A DNA stretch of 64,000 nt, taken from positions 1 to 64,000 of the forward strand of contig USQQ01000008.1 of NCBI GenBank assembly GCA_900556875.1, read 5' to 3'. The DNA is from an uncultured Collinsella sp. (GTDB lineage: Bacteria; Actinomycetota; Coriobacteriia; Coriobacteriales; Coriobacteriaceae). The first letter of the stretch is position 1; every line of letters starts with the position of its first letter. Both the position numbers and the translations under genes were made by a program. A model generated the notes under the pieces. It saw only the letters and a program-made list of their open reading frames with translations. It was not told the origin of the DNA and did not search any database. Positions 7,850 to 16,783 of this stretch are shown here, piece by piece.

Positions 7850-9268
7850 ATGGCCTACGACGCCAAGAAAATCTATTACCGCTTCGATGACCACTTGAGC
7901 CGCCTGGTTCTGGATTACGAAGCAAGCCGCCAGATTTCGTCTGAGAGCGAAAGCCTCTACCACGGCCTGCCGACCGACCCTTATGACGAGGGCCTGTTTG
8001 TCGAGCACAATGTCAAGCGCGGCCTACGCAATGCCGACGGCTCGGGCGTGGTCGCGGGTCTCACTCGTATCTCGGATGTGCACGGCTACAACAAGGTCGA
8101 CGGAAAGGTCGTGCCCGATCAGGGCAAGCTCACGCTTCGCGGCTACAGCATCGAGGATCTGGTCAACAATGCCCAGGCCGAGAATCGCTATGGCTACGAG
8201 GAAGTCGCCTATCTGCTTATCACGGGTTCGCTGCCCAACAAGGAAGAGCTCGACGGCTTTTGCGAGCGCCTGGGCGCCTTTAGACATCTGAGCGACGAGT
8301 ACGTTAAAGAGTTCCCTATGACCACGGTATCGTCGAGCATCATGAACGTGCTCCAGCGCGCCGTACTGCTGCTCTACGCCTTCGATGCCGAGCCGGACGT
8401 GATCACGCCCGAGCACGAAATCGACGTCGCCATTTCCATGCTCGCACGTCTCCCGCGCATCGCCGCCTTCGCACACATGGCCTCGGTCGCCAAGCTTCGC
8501 GGCTCCGAGGTTCACGTGCCGCACCCTACGCCCGGTCTCTCCACCGCCGAGACCATCCTACAGGTCCTGCGCGGCGGCATGGCGTTCACCCGCGATGAGG
8601 CGATGCTGCTCGACGTTATGCTCATGCTGCATGCCGAGCACGGCGGCGGCAACAACTCCACCTTCGCTTGCCGCGTGCTGTCGTCTTCGGCCACCGACCC
8701 GTATTCCGCCTACGCCGCGGCTATCGGCTCGCTCAAGGGCCCGCGCCACGGTGGTGCCAATGCCAAGGTCGTGTCCATGCACGAGGACATCCGCGCGCAT
8801 GTCTCCAACTGGGAGGACGAGGACGAAGTCGCGGCCTACCTGGGCAAGATCCTCGACAAGCAGGCCTTCGACGGCACGGGCCTCATCTACGGCATGGGCC
8901 ACGCCGTCTATACGCTCAGCGACCCGCGCGCCGAGGTCTGCCGTCGTTACGCGCGCTCGCTGGCAGCCAAGAAGGACTTGGGCGAAGAGTTCGCACTCAT
9001 CGAGCGCATCGAGCGCCTGGCACCCCAGGTCATGCGCGACCACGGCATGACCAAGCCCATCTGCGCCAACATCGACCTGTACACAGGCTTTATCTACAAG
9101 ATGCTCGGCGTGCCCGAGACGCTTTTTACGCCGTTATTCGCCGTCGCCCGCATGGCCGGCTGGTCGGCACACCGCATGGAAGAGCTCTTCTGCGCGCACC
9201 GTATTATTCGCCCGGCCTATCGTCCGGTGATCGAGCCGCTGGAGTACAAGCCGATCGCCGACCGCTAG
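7850..9268 (+). CDS. gltA: Citrate synthase
   Basis: 472 residues, type I citrate/2-methylcitrate synthase fold. The catalytic residues are visible: His in GPRHGGANAK, His in GMGHAVYTLSDPRA, and Asp in NIDLYTGFIYK; RGYSIEDL and the GGGNNSTFA segment also match. The protein condenses oxaloacetate and acetyl-CoA to citrate. It is slightly longer than the usual ~430 residues owing to an N-terminal extension of about 60 residues (MAYDAKKIYYRFDDHLSRL), a feature of the longer Gram-positive gut-anaerobe form. A GGAGAGGAG region lies upstream of the ATG. A strong terminator follows at 9294-9330. In a fermentative anaerobe its likely role is glutamate precursor supply. Confidence 0.93.
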   Translation: MAYDAKKIYYRFDDHLSRLVLDYEASRQISSESESLYHGLPTDPYDEGLFVEHNVKRGLRNADGSGVVAGLTRISDVHGYNKVDGKVVPDQGKLTLRGYSIEDLVNNAQAENRYGYEEVAYLLITGSLPNKEELDGFCERLGAFRHLSDEYVKEFPMTTVSSSIMNVLQRAVLLLYAFDAEPDVITPEHEIDVAISMLARLPRIAAFAHMASVAKLRGSEVHVPHPTPGLSTAETILQVLRGGMAFTRDEAMLLDVMLMLHAEHGGGNNSTFACRVLSSSATDPYSAYAAAIGSLKGPRHGGANAKVVSMHEDIRAHVSNWEDEDEVAAYLGKILDKQAFDGTGLIYGMGHAVYTLSDPRAEVCRRYARSLAAKKDLGEEFALIERIERLAPQVMRDHGMTKPICANIDLYTGFIYKMLGVPETLFTPLFAVARMAGWSAHRMEELFCAHRIIRPAYRPVIEPLEYKPIADR

Positions 9269-9293
9269 GACGCGGACCGTTATAGAACTCGAA

Positions 9294-9330
9294 CGTGGCC
9301 AGGGCATCACCGCCCTCGGCCACGCTTTTT
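9294..9330 (+). terminator. Rho-independent terminator after citrate synthase
   Basis: The stem CGTGGCC-AGGGC pairs with GCCCT-CGGCCACG (one bulged base) around a 6-base loop and is followed by CTTTTT. Confidence 0.85.
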
Positions 9331-9355
9331 ATGCCAGTAGAAAGGGCTGCATCGA

Positions 9356-10198
9356 ATGATTGTTTTTTCCGATATGGATGGAACACTGCTGACGAGCGAC
9401 AAGCAGATGGGCGACGCCACCTGGGCGATGCTCGACGAGCTCGCACGTCGCAGTATTGAGTTTGTACCGTGCACGGGGCGTCCGCTGTCGGGCGTCTTTG
9501 AGCCCATCCTCGCCCATCCTGCCGTGCACTACGCGGTCTGCGCCAATGGCGCCAGCGTCTGGCAGCTCGACGACGATGTGCCCAACGATGCCTCGCGCGC
9601 CACGCGCATTTTGAGCCGTCCGCTCGATCGCGGCATTGCCCATCGCGTCCATCGCATCGCCGCCGGCCACGATGTGACCTTCGATATCTTCGCGGATGGG
9701 CAGTGCTTCCTCCCCCGCTCGCTTTACGGGCGCCTGGATGAGTTCTGCGGCGGTGACCCCCACATCGCGGCTTCGCTCAAGCGCACACGAACACCGATCG
9801 ACATGGATATCGACAGTAAGATCGACGGGGTCGAGACGCTCGAACGCATCGCCATGTACTGGCACGACCCGGCCGATCGCGACGCCATCGCGGCTGAGCT
9901 CGACACGCTCGGAGGCATTGAGGTCACACGTTCTTACGCCATGAATATCGAGGTCATGGGTGAGGGCGCCACCAAGGGAACGGCCCTCACGTGGCTATGC
10001 GAGCACCTGGGCGAGCGTCTCGTCGACGCCTGGGCGTTCGGCGACAACATCAACGACATCCCCATGCTGCAGGCAGCGGGCCACGGCATGGCCATGATCA
10101 ACGCCGAGCCCGAAGACCGCGAGGCCGCCGACGCCGTCACCGGATACGACAACGACCACGACGGCGTCGCCCACACCATCATGGCCGCCCTTGCCTAG
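9356..10198 (+). CDS. Cof-type HAD-IIB family phosphatase
   Basis: 280 residues. Motif I SDMDGTLLT (~5-13, nucleophile Asp 6), motif II in the PCTGRPLSG region, and motif IV FGDNINDIPML near ~228-238, with an intervening type IIB cap. Such proteins dephosphorylate small phosphorylated metabolites; the substrate cannot be told from sequence. The gene is transcribed toward a second HAD gene on the opposite strand; the 119-bp convergent gap holds a nested palindrome. Confidence 0.88.
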   Translation: MIVFSDMDGTLLTSDKQMGDATWAMLDELARRSIEFVPCTGRPLSGVFEPILAHPAVHYAVCANGASVWQLDDDVPNDASRATRILSRPLDRGIAHRVHRIAAGHDVTFDIFADGQCFLPRSLYGRLDEFCGGDPHIAASLKRTRTPIDMDIDSKIDGVETLERIAMYWHDPADRDAIAAELDTLGGIEVTRSYAMNIEVMGEGATKGTALTWLCEHLGERLVDAWAFGDNINDIPMLQAAGHGMAMINAEPEDREAADAVTGYDNDHDGVAHTIMAALA

Positions 10199-10214
10199 TC
10201 ATCGTCTGGTCATT

Positions 10215-10307
10215 GGGGACGTTCTTGAATGACCAGTCGTTGGGGACAGCCTTCACGAAAAAGCTGCAAGGACTGTCCCCCACTGTCGGCAGAAAAGGAA
10301 CGTCCCC
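10215..10307. repeat. Nested palindromic element between convergent HAD genes
   Basis: Two inverted-repeat pairs are nested: GGGGACGTTC (10215-10224) with GAACGTCCCC (10298-10307), and inside them GGGGACAG (10242-10249) with CTGTCCCC (10273-10280). A related GAACGTCCCC occurs near 11299. It may be a bidirectional terminator or a REP-type element; there is no T tract. Confidence 0.6.
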
Positions 10308-10317
10308 ATCTGCCGGA

Positions 10318-11112
10318 TTAGGAGAGACTCTCCAGCACGCGACGGAGCTCCTGCTGGACGGCGTGGTCGCGGTTACAACCCACCACGCGATCGGCCACCG
10401 CCTTAAGCGCGGGGCGCGCGTTTTCCATCGCGCAGCCCGTGCCGACAAAGCGAATGATCTCGTAGTCGTTCATAGAGTCGCCAAACGCTATGACCTCGTC
10501 GCGATCAATGCCGTAATGCTCCGCGAGCTGCGCGATACCCGAGGCCTTCGATACACCAGGCTGCATGGCATCGATCCACGCGTTGCCCGAAGGCGCAAAA
10601 GTAAAGAGCTGACCAAGTTCGCGCTGTAGCACGTACGCACTGTCCATAACCGCACTGTCGTCGCAAAAGATACTCGCTTTGATGATATTTACGCTGGGAT
10701 CGGGCAGCTCCCAAATACGCTCGGCATTGGGAAGGTCCTTATCGACCTCACGCACGAACTTGCACTCGTCATCGAGCAGGAAGGACTTGGTTCGGTCAAA
10801 GAGCGCAAGATGCAGATTGGGAAACGTCCTGACGGCTTGGGCGAGCCTTCGAATCGCCAGGTGGGAATACACCTCACGGTCTACCATCTTACCGTCGGCG
10901 TAGACTTGGGCGCCGTTAGCGGCGACAAAGTCCATCTTGTCGCGAACGGGCGCAAAGAACTCGCACAGGCGATCGTAGCGACGACCTGACGATGCGGCGA
11001 AATGCACGCCATGCTCGTGTAGCGCCAGAATCAGTTCGTAGGTCTCGGGAGGCACCTGGCCGTTTTCGTCAAGCAGCGTGCCGTCCATATCGGATGCAAT
11101 CAGTTTAAACAT
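10318..11112 (-). CDS. Cof-type HAD-IIB family phosphatase
   Basis: 264 residues with motif I ASDMDGTLLDENG (~8-18), motif II ASSGRRYDRL, and motif IV FGDSMNDYEII near ~210-220, plus a type IIB cap domain. It is a cytoplasmic sugar-phosphate or nucleotide phosphatase of unknown substrate, related to but distinct from the plus-strand HAD next to it. The ribosome-binding site (AAGGGAGC) lies inside a long hairpin (11118-11179), so translation may be controlled by RNA folding or by read-through from the adenine deaminase gene upstream. Confidence 0.88.
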   Translation of the reverse strand: MFKLIASDMDGTLLDENGQVPPETYELILALHEHGVHFAASSGRRYDRLCEFFAPVRDKMDFVAANGAQVYADGKMVDREVYSHLAIRRLAQAVRTFPNLHLALFDRTKSFLLDDECKFVREVDKDLPNAERIWELPDPSVNIIKASIFCDDSAVMDSAYVLQRELGQLFTFAPSGNAWIDAMQPGVSKASGIAQLAEHYGIDRDEVIAFGDSMNDYEIIRFVGTGCAMENARPALKAVADRVVGCNRDHAVQQELRRVLESLS

Positions 11113-11117
11113 AGAAA

Positions 11118-11179
11118 AGCTCCCTTCGGGCTTGTTGGAATCGAACGTGTATCCGATTCCAACGTACCCAAAGGGAGCT
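11118..11179 (-). promoter_or_regulatory. Leader hairpin that encloses the ribosome-binding site of the HAD gene
   Basis: The outer arms AGCTCCCTT (11118-11126 on the plus strand) and AAGGGAGCT (11171-11179) and the inner arms GTTGGAATCG (11134-11143) and CGATTCCAAC (11154-11163) form a two-part stem. On the coding strand the 3' arm AAGGGAGC is the Shine-Dalgarno and is followed by TTTTC and the ATG at 11112, so it could act as an attenuator/terminator after adenine deaminase and as a translational switch for the HAD gene. Confidence 0.6.
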
Positions 11180-11310
11180 CAAATAAGACTCCGCGGGCGT
11201 AAACGTTACAAGGACCTGGCAAATAGCTCAGACATGCCAGAGGTCTCACGGTCGCGGCGTCAGGCGACACGCCACCCCGACGGCTAGTCGTTTAAGAACG
11301 TCCCCGATGA

Positions 11311-13131
11311 CTAGTCGGCGTAGGTGAAGGTCGTGACGTCGAACATGCCCTCGGGGCGGATGCGGAGCGTCGGGATGACCGGCAGGGGCAGGAAAATGAT
11401 GCCCATGATGGGGTCGAGCGGCGGCTCGATACCCATGGCGCGCGCCTTGACCATAAAGTCGTCGTGCTGCGCGGCGACATCCTCGGCCGTGCCCTCGCTC
11501 ATAAGGCCACCGAGCGCCAGCGGAATGCGCGCCACGACCTCGCCGTTGCGCACCAGCACGTGGCCGCCCTGGCCCACGGCCTCAACGGCAGCCATCATAT
11601 CCGCCGCATTGTCGCCCACCACGCACACGTTGTGCGAGTCGTGGCCAATCGTGGAGGCAATGGCGCCACCCGTGATGGTAAAGCCGCGTACCCAGCCGCG
11701 ACCGATATGCTTGCCAACCAAGCCCAGACCCGCGGGGCCGTCACCGTCGGCGCCCTCGGCCTGCAGCGACACGCCGCGGCCGTGGCGCTCGATCAGCATA
11801 ATGCGGCGCAGGCCCTCGGCACTCTCGGGGCGAGCCATACCCGTGATAGCCATACCCGGGATGACATCGATAACGGCCTCGCCCGGCTTAAAGGCATAGT
11901 CGAACACGTCGAGCGAAAGCTTCGGCAGCTTAACGGAGGCGCGCAGCTCATCGGCAAGGGCCGCAACCTCGGCCATCTCGGGAGCGATCTCGCCCACAAA
12001 GGTGCCGTCCTGCGCCACCAGAGCACCGGCGGCATATACTCGATGCGGAGCCGTAGCAAACGTCAGGTCATTGAGCACCAGCAGGTCGGCACGCTTGCCC
12101 GGGGCAATCGCACCACGCAGCTCGTGCGGGTCGCGGCAGCCGTGATCCAGGCCAAACGCCTCGGCCGTGGAGAGGGACGCCATAGAGATAGCGACCACGG
12201 GGTCGATACCGGCCTCAATCGCCACGCGGCAGGCATTGTCGATCATGCCAGTCGCAAGCGCATCGGAAGGGGCGCGGTCGTCAGTCGCAAAGCAGCAGCG
12301 GCGGGCGCGCGCGGGGTTCTCCAGCAGCATCGGCGACAGATTGGCCAGGTCATGGCTGCACGTGCCCTCGCGCAGCATCACGTACATGCCACGAGACAGT
12401 TTATCGAGCGCCTCCTCGGGAATCGTCGACTCGTGATCGGCGATAATGCCCGCCGCGGCATAGGCATTAAGGTCCTTGCCGGCAACGAGCGGTGCATGGC
12501 CGTCGACCTGCTTGGACGGCGTCTGGTTGGCAGCATCGATGCGAGCACAGGTCTCGGGGTCGGCCATAAAGACACCCGGCAGGTTCATCATCTCGCCCAG
12601 GCCAAAAACATCGCCCGGATGCTCGGCAAAAAACGCCTGCATATCGGCAGCCGAAATAACGGCACCGGCCTGCTCGTCGGGCAGCGCGGGCACGCACGAA
12701 GGCATCATGTACTTGATGGAGATGGGTGCGCGGCGGCCGTCCTCGATCATAAAGCGCAAGCCGTCGAGACCGGCAACATTGGCAATCTCGTGGCTGTCGG
12801 CAATGGCGGTGGTAGTACCGCGCGTCGCGGCCATGCGAGCATACTCGGCGGGACGGATGTTCGAGGACTCAATATGCAAATGCCCGTCAATAAAACCGGG
12901 AGCGAGATAGCGACCCTGGCAGTCGATGACCTCAGTTGCCTCGTAGGTGCCAGCAGCATCGTCGCGACCATCGTAGAGCACGCCGACGATCACACCGTCC
13001 TTGACGGCAACGCTACCGGGCGCCACACGCTGGCCATACACGTCGACGATCTGCGCATTGGTAAACAGCGTGTCGACGGGCACGCGCCCCTCGGCAGCAT
13101 CGATCACAGACCTCATGACCTCAACGGACAT
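11311..13131 (-). CDS. ade: Adenine deaminase
   Basis: About 606 residues from MSVEVMRSV (GGAG seven bases upstream; an upstream in-frame start at 13212 is not supported by a ribosome site). It converts adenine to hypoxanthine plus ammonia with a binuclear metal centre. Typical amidohydrolase motifs: PGFIDGHLHIESS near the N-end, DSHEIANVAG, VDGHAP, DHESTIPEEA, and FATDDRAPSD. The ~590-residue size and C-terminal domain match prokaryotic Ade. Hypoxanthine is a substrate for the molybdenum hydroxylase encoded at 61178-63955, so this gene probably feeds the purine catabolic set of the window although it is encoded 20-50 kb away. A 222-bp region separates it from tyrS. Confidence 0.93.
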   Translation of the reverse strand: MSVEVMRSVIDAAEGRVPVDTLFTNAQIVDVYGQRVAPGSVAVKDGVIVGVLYDGRDDAAGTYEATEVIDCQGRYLAPGFIDGHLHIESSNIRPAEYARMAATRGTTTAIADSHEIANVAGLDGLRFMIEDGRRAPISIKYMMPSCVPALPDEQAGAVISAADMQAFFAEHPGDVFGLGEMMNLPGVFMADPETCARIDAANQTPSKQVDGHAPLVAGKDLNAYAAAGIIADHESTIPEEALDKLSRGMYVMLREGTCSHDLANLSPMLLENPARARRCCFATDDRAPSDALATGMIDNACRVAIEAGIDPVVAISMASLSTAEAFGLDHGCRDPHELRGAIAPGKRADLLVLNDLTFATAPHRVYAAGALVAQDGTFVGEIAPEMAEVAALADELRASVKLPKLSLDVFDYAFKPGEAVIDVIPGMAITGMARPESAEGLRRIMLIERHGRGVSLQAEGADGDGPAGLGLVGKHIGRGWVRGFTITGGAIASTIGHDSHNVCVVGDNAADMMAAVEAVGQGGHVLVRNGEVVARIPLALGGLMSEGTAEDVAAQHDDFMVKARAMGIEPPLDPIMGIIFLPLPVIPTLRIRPEGMFDVTTFTYAD

Positions 13132-13290
13132 ACATACTCCTTTAACCGTAGAAAAAAGCTGCGGAGCGGACAGACCTTCACCGCAGCAAGCCAATAGCCA
13201 TTGTATGCCCAAAAGAAAGTCCCGCTAACACCCCTTCCGCTTAACGGCACCGCCAAATGATCCCTCCGTCCCCAAGGGATCGTCGTAACC

Positions 13291-13327
13291 AAAAAGGCCG
13301 CAGTCGGGATTCCCGGCTGCGGCCTTA
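13291..13327 (-). terminator. Rho-independent terminator after tyrS
   Basis: On the minus strand AAGGCCGCAGCCGGGA pairs with TCCCGACTGCGGCC and is followed by TTTTT, located 27 bp after the tyrS stop codon. Confidence 0.88.
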
Positions 13328-13353
13328 TTGCACTTGTGAGGTCAACTCGCTCG

Positions 13354-14565
13354 TTAGACCAACTTAAAGCCCTTGCGCTTGCCCACGGAGAGGGTGTCGC
13401 CCAGCTTGAGGGCGCTCGGATCGATGTTGTAGCTCTTGGGAGCCACAGCCTTGCCGTTGATCTTGACGCCGCCGCCGTCGATGTCGCGGCGGGCCTGACC
13501 GGCGCTGGCCGAAAGGCCCAGGTCCTTGAGCAGGCCAGCGAGGTAAATCTGGCCCTCGTCGTTGACGGTCAGCTCAACGTGCTTCTCGGGGAAGTCGGCA
13601 AGCTGGCCCTCCTTGAACACACGGTCGAACTCGGCCTGAGCCTCGTCGCCGGCGCCAGCACCGTGGTAGGTGTCGCACAGGTCGCGGCCTAGAGCGCGCT
13701 TGAGCTCGTAGGGGTCGGCGGAGCCATCGGCCAGGGCGGCATCGATCTTGTCGACCTCGGCCGGGGTGAGCGAACTGGCCAGACGATAGTACTTGCCAAT
13801 CATCTCGTCGGGGATGGACATGGTCTTGCCGAACATATCCTTGGGAGCATCGGTCAGGCCGATGTAGTTACCGTAGGACTTGGACATCTTACGGACGCCG
13901 TCGGTGCCCTCGAGCAGCGGCATGGTGAGCGCGATCTGCGGTTCCATGCCCATCTTCTCCATGAGCTCACGGCCGGCGAGCAGGTTAAAGAGCTGGTCGG
14001 TGCCGCCCATCTCGACGTCGGCCTTGATCTGCACGGAGTCGAAGGCCTGCATCACGGGGTACAGAAACTCGTGCAGGGCAATCGGCGTCTGGGACTGGTA
14101 GCGCTTGGTAAAGTCGTCGCGCTCGAGGATGCGGGCGACGGTGAACTTGGAGCACACCTGCAAAAGACCGGCCAGGTCCATCGAAAGGATCCAGTCGCCG
14201 TTGTGCACGATGGTGGTCTTCTCGGGGTCCAGGATCTTCATGGCCTGGCTCACGTAGGTCTCGGCGTTGGCCTCGATCTGCTCCTGCGAAAGCTGCGGAC
14301 GGGTGGAATTCTTGCCCGAGGGGTCGCCGATCAGCGCGGTACCGTTGCCAATGATAAGGGTGACGTTATGGCCCAGGTCCTGGAACTGGCGCATCTTGCG
14401 CAGGGGCACGGCGTGGCCCAGGTGCAGGTCGGGGCTGGTGGGGTCGACGCCGAGCTTGATGTTGAGGGGCTCGCCCTTCTCAAGCTTCTTGCGAAGGTCG
14501 GCCTCGGGGACGATCTTCGCGGCGCCCGAGGTGATGATACGCATTTGCTCGTCAACAGACAGCAT
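13354..14565 (-). CDS. tyrS: Tyrosyl-tRNA synthetase
   Basis: 403 residues from MLSVDEQM (AAAGGAGG before the ATG; the in-frame ATG at 14586 is less likely). It charges tRNA-Tyr. Class I motifs: DPTSPDLHLGHAVPLRK (the HIGH-like site is HLGH) and VRKMSKSYGN (KMSKS site). The C-terminal ~60 residues form an S4 RNA-binding domain (VELTVNDEGQIYLAGLLKDL...IDGGGVKINGK). The length and HLGH/KMSKS pattern match the TyrZ-like bacterial group. Confidence 0.95.
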   Translation of the reverse strand: MLSVDEQMRIITSGAAKIVPEADLRKKLEKGEPLNIKLGVDPTSPDLHLGHAVPLRKMRQFQDLGHNVTLIIGNGTALIGDPSGKNSTRPQLSQEQIEANAETYVSQAMKILDPEKTTIVHNGDWILSMDLAGLLQVCSKFTVARILERDDFTKRYQSQTPIALHEFLYPVMQAFDSVQIKADVEMGGTDQLFNLLAGRELMEKMGMEPQIALTMPLLEGTDGVRKMSKSYGNYIGLTDAPKDMFGKTMSIPDEMIGKYYRLASSLTPAEVDKIDAALADGSADPYELKRALGRDLCDTYHGAGAGDEAQAEFDRVFKEGQLADFPEKHVELTVNDEGQIYLAGLLKDLGLSASAGQARRDIDGGGVKINGKAVAPKSYNIDPSALKLGDTLSVGKRKGFKLV

Positions 14566-14662
14566 TGGGTATCCTCCTTTTGCCATAGCACCCTCACCGG
14601 ATACGGCGGTGCTGGAAGTTCATAAACTCTCTTATGATAACCAAAACGGCGCGGCCGAACAC

Positions 14663-16621
14663 CTACGACAGGAAAATCCTCGTCCTGCCGCACGCATCAA
14701 CGGCGACCGGCAGGCGCATGCCGTCGCGCTCGACCAAATATCGTGTTTGCTGACGGCGCGAGCAGTCACGGCAACGGATCTGCCCCGTTGCATCCGTGGC
14801 GCAGGCGCCCTCGGCAGTCAGCAAGCAGTGCTCGCACACCATGAGCTCGGGACGGTCGGCATCGACAGGCCCCAAGACACCGGGACAAGCGGCAAGCTCG
14901 GCAATACGCTCCGCATCATTGCCGAGCAACTCGGCCGGCAAGTACACCCGCCCCGCACCGAGTCCGCGCAGCCAGGTAAGCGTGGCCCGATTCGCGCAGA
15001 ACACCGGCGCCGCCACGTCAAACGTCACGCCCAGCTCGCGAGCAATCACCACCTGTCCCAGGTTGCGGCAGACGACGCGCCCGGCACGCTGCATCAGCGA
15101 GCGGGTCCGGTCAGCGTCACCCGTGCGGCACACCTCGTCAAGCACCACAACGGTGTCGGACAAATCGAGTTCTCTGCGCGGGTCGGTATCCATCAGCTGC
15201 CAAGCAAAAACCATGCGAGCGGGAACCGCGCACTCCACCAACTCCGGCGACGCACCGCTATCCACCGCAACGTCCTCAAAGGGCAGCACCTCAACGGCAC
15301 GCGCAACGGGCGCAATCGCATCCGCCTCGGCCCGCATGCGCTCCAACACCGCCGCCGTCTGATCCAACACGCCGGCGCTACGAATCAGGTATACCTCGCA
15401 GCCCGCGTCCACCTTACGCTTGCAATGCACGACGACGCGCTTCCCCGCTGCGGCATCCACCGGGCAGGGCACCTGCGGCCAGCGCTTGGGCACATCGGGA
15501 CGCGCGTCGACACCCGGATAGAACCGAATCTCGAGCGTGTCACCCGCCGCCACGGCGGCATCGAGCTCAACGGTCACCTCTTCGTGGCCCACAGCGACCA
15601 AGCGCCCCACGCGCACGCCCTGGTTAATTGCACGCTCAAAGCTCATCAGCTCGGCACCCGAACGCCCTCGCAGGTACGCATCGGTAAACCCACGGTTAAA
15701 CGACCTTCCCAGCTCGCGCTCAAGCTCTTCCACGGCACCGGGGTCCCACGCGCCGTCGCGCAGCATATCGAGCGCCCGGCGCCAAACCCGCACCACGTTG
15801 AATACGTAATCGGGGTTCTTCATGCGTCCCTCGATCTTGAGCGACGCAACGCCAGCATCTACAAGCTCGGGCAGATGCGCAATACCCAGATAGTCATGCG
15901 GACACAGCAGACGATCCCCCTCAACGGCGACAACGCTCTGCCCCGCCTCGTCCACTAGGTCGTACGCCAGACGGCACGGCTGCGTGCAGTCGCCGCGCAT
16001 CGCCGATCGTCCACGCCGCAGGGCCGAGAACTCGCACGCCCCCGAATAGCCGATGCAAATCGCACCGTGGCAGAATACCTCGATGGGCACGCCCGTGGCA
16101 CATAGCGCCGCAATCTCGTCGACCGTCAGCTCGCGTGCCGTCGTCACGCGCTCGACCCCCAGCTCATCGGCGGCAAGCCGCACGGCACCCTCGCTATGAG
16201 CGCCCGCCTGCGTGGACAGGTGAATCTCGACCCCGGGAATCGCCGCGCGCAGCGCGCAGGCCAACCCGGCATCGGCGACAATCAGAGCATCGGCGCCCAG
16301 CTCCAGTGCATGAGCTCCCAACGCCACCGCGTCGGACAACTCATCGTCAAACACGAACACGTTGAGCGTTACGTACACACGCACGCCATGGGCATGCGCC
16401 ACGGCGCAGCCGCGCGCAAACTCGTTATCCGTAAAGCCATGGGCGCTCACACGGGCGTTAAAGCCGCCCAACCCCGCATAGATGGCATCGGCGCCCGCGG
16501 CGATGGCCGCAAGCATCTGGTCGAGCCCGCCCGCCGGCGCCAGCAGCTCGGGCAGCGCCGCACCGGCAGCATCCAATCCAGTCTCGTATTGTCCGCTCGG
16601 CCCCATCGTCCGAATCGCCAT
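14663..16621 (-). CDS. Peptidase U32 family protein (with DUF3656-like domain)
   Basis: About 652 residues from MAIRTMGP (AAGGAG upstream). The N-terminal TIM-barrel-like U32 domain has LLAPAGGLDQMLAAIAAGAD and AIYAGLGGFNAR, and the U32 signature is E-x-F-x-H-G-A-x-C (VFCHGAICIGYSGAC) with Cys-rich CTQPCRLAY; the C-terminal half carries CEHCLLTAEGACATD...CRDCSRR, a Cys cluster that may bind Fe-S or zinc. Characterised U32 relatives act in tRNA/rRNA modification (5-hydroxyuridine or 5-hydroxycytidine) and in ubiquinone synthesis; proteolysis is not proven for most. Divergent from the penicillin-binding protein gene, separated by 162 bp. Confidence 0.85.
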   Translation of the reverse strand: MAIRTMGPSGQYETGLDAAGAALPELLAPAGGLDQMLAAIAAGADAIYAGLGGFNARVSAHGFTDNEFARGCAVAHAHGVRVYVTLNVFVFDDELSDAVALGAHALELGADALIVADAGLACALRAAIPGVEIHLSTQAGAHSEGAVRLAADELGVERVTTARELTVDEIAALCATGVPIEVFCHGAICIGYSGACEFSALRRGRSAMRGDCTQPCRLAYDLVDEAGQSVVAVEGDRLLCPHDYLGIAHLPELVDAGVASLKIEGRMKNPDYVFNVVRVWRRALDMLRDGAWDPGAVEELERELGRSFNRGFTDAYLRGRSGAELMSFERAINQGVRVGRLVAVGHEEVTVELDAAVAAGDTLEIRFYPGVDARPDVPKRWPQVPCPVDAAAGKRVVVHCKRKVDAGCEVYLIRSAGVLDQTAAVLERMRAEADAIAPVARAVEVLPFEDVAVDSGASPELVECAVPARMVFAWQLMDTDPRRELDLSDTVVVLDEVCRTGDADRTRSLMQRAGRVVCRNLGQVVIARELGVTFDVAAPVFCANRATLTWLRGLGAGRVYLPAELLGNDAERIAELAACPGVLGPVDADRPELMVCEHCLLTAEGACATDATGQIRCRDCSRRQQTRYLVERDGMRLPVAVDACGRTRIFLS

Positions 16622-16783
16622 CGACAAACTCCTTACCAAGGTATGCATTCACTCTGAAAAATGCCGTCTTCCAGCATACACGAGGCCTCGCGCGCCCCGT
16701 TTGGTTTATCGTGTAATAACTTATGTCCATCCTGCCCCGACGGCACATCCACCGTCTGGCACGACATACCTGGAGGTCAATAT

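Noticed and set aside
11134..11163. T-arm-like sequence (GTTCGATTCC) suggesting a tRNA
   Set aside because: No acceptor stem, D-arm or anticodon arm could be folded around it; the hairpin explains it.
11464..13197. Very long open frame antisense to adenine deaminase
   Set aside because: Shadow of the high-GC coding strand; no ribosome site and the sense frame has clear family motifs.
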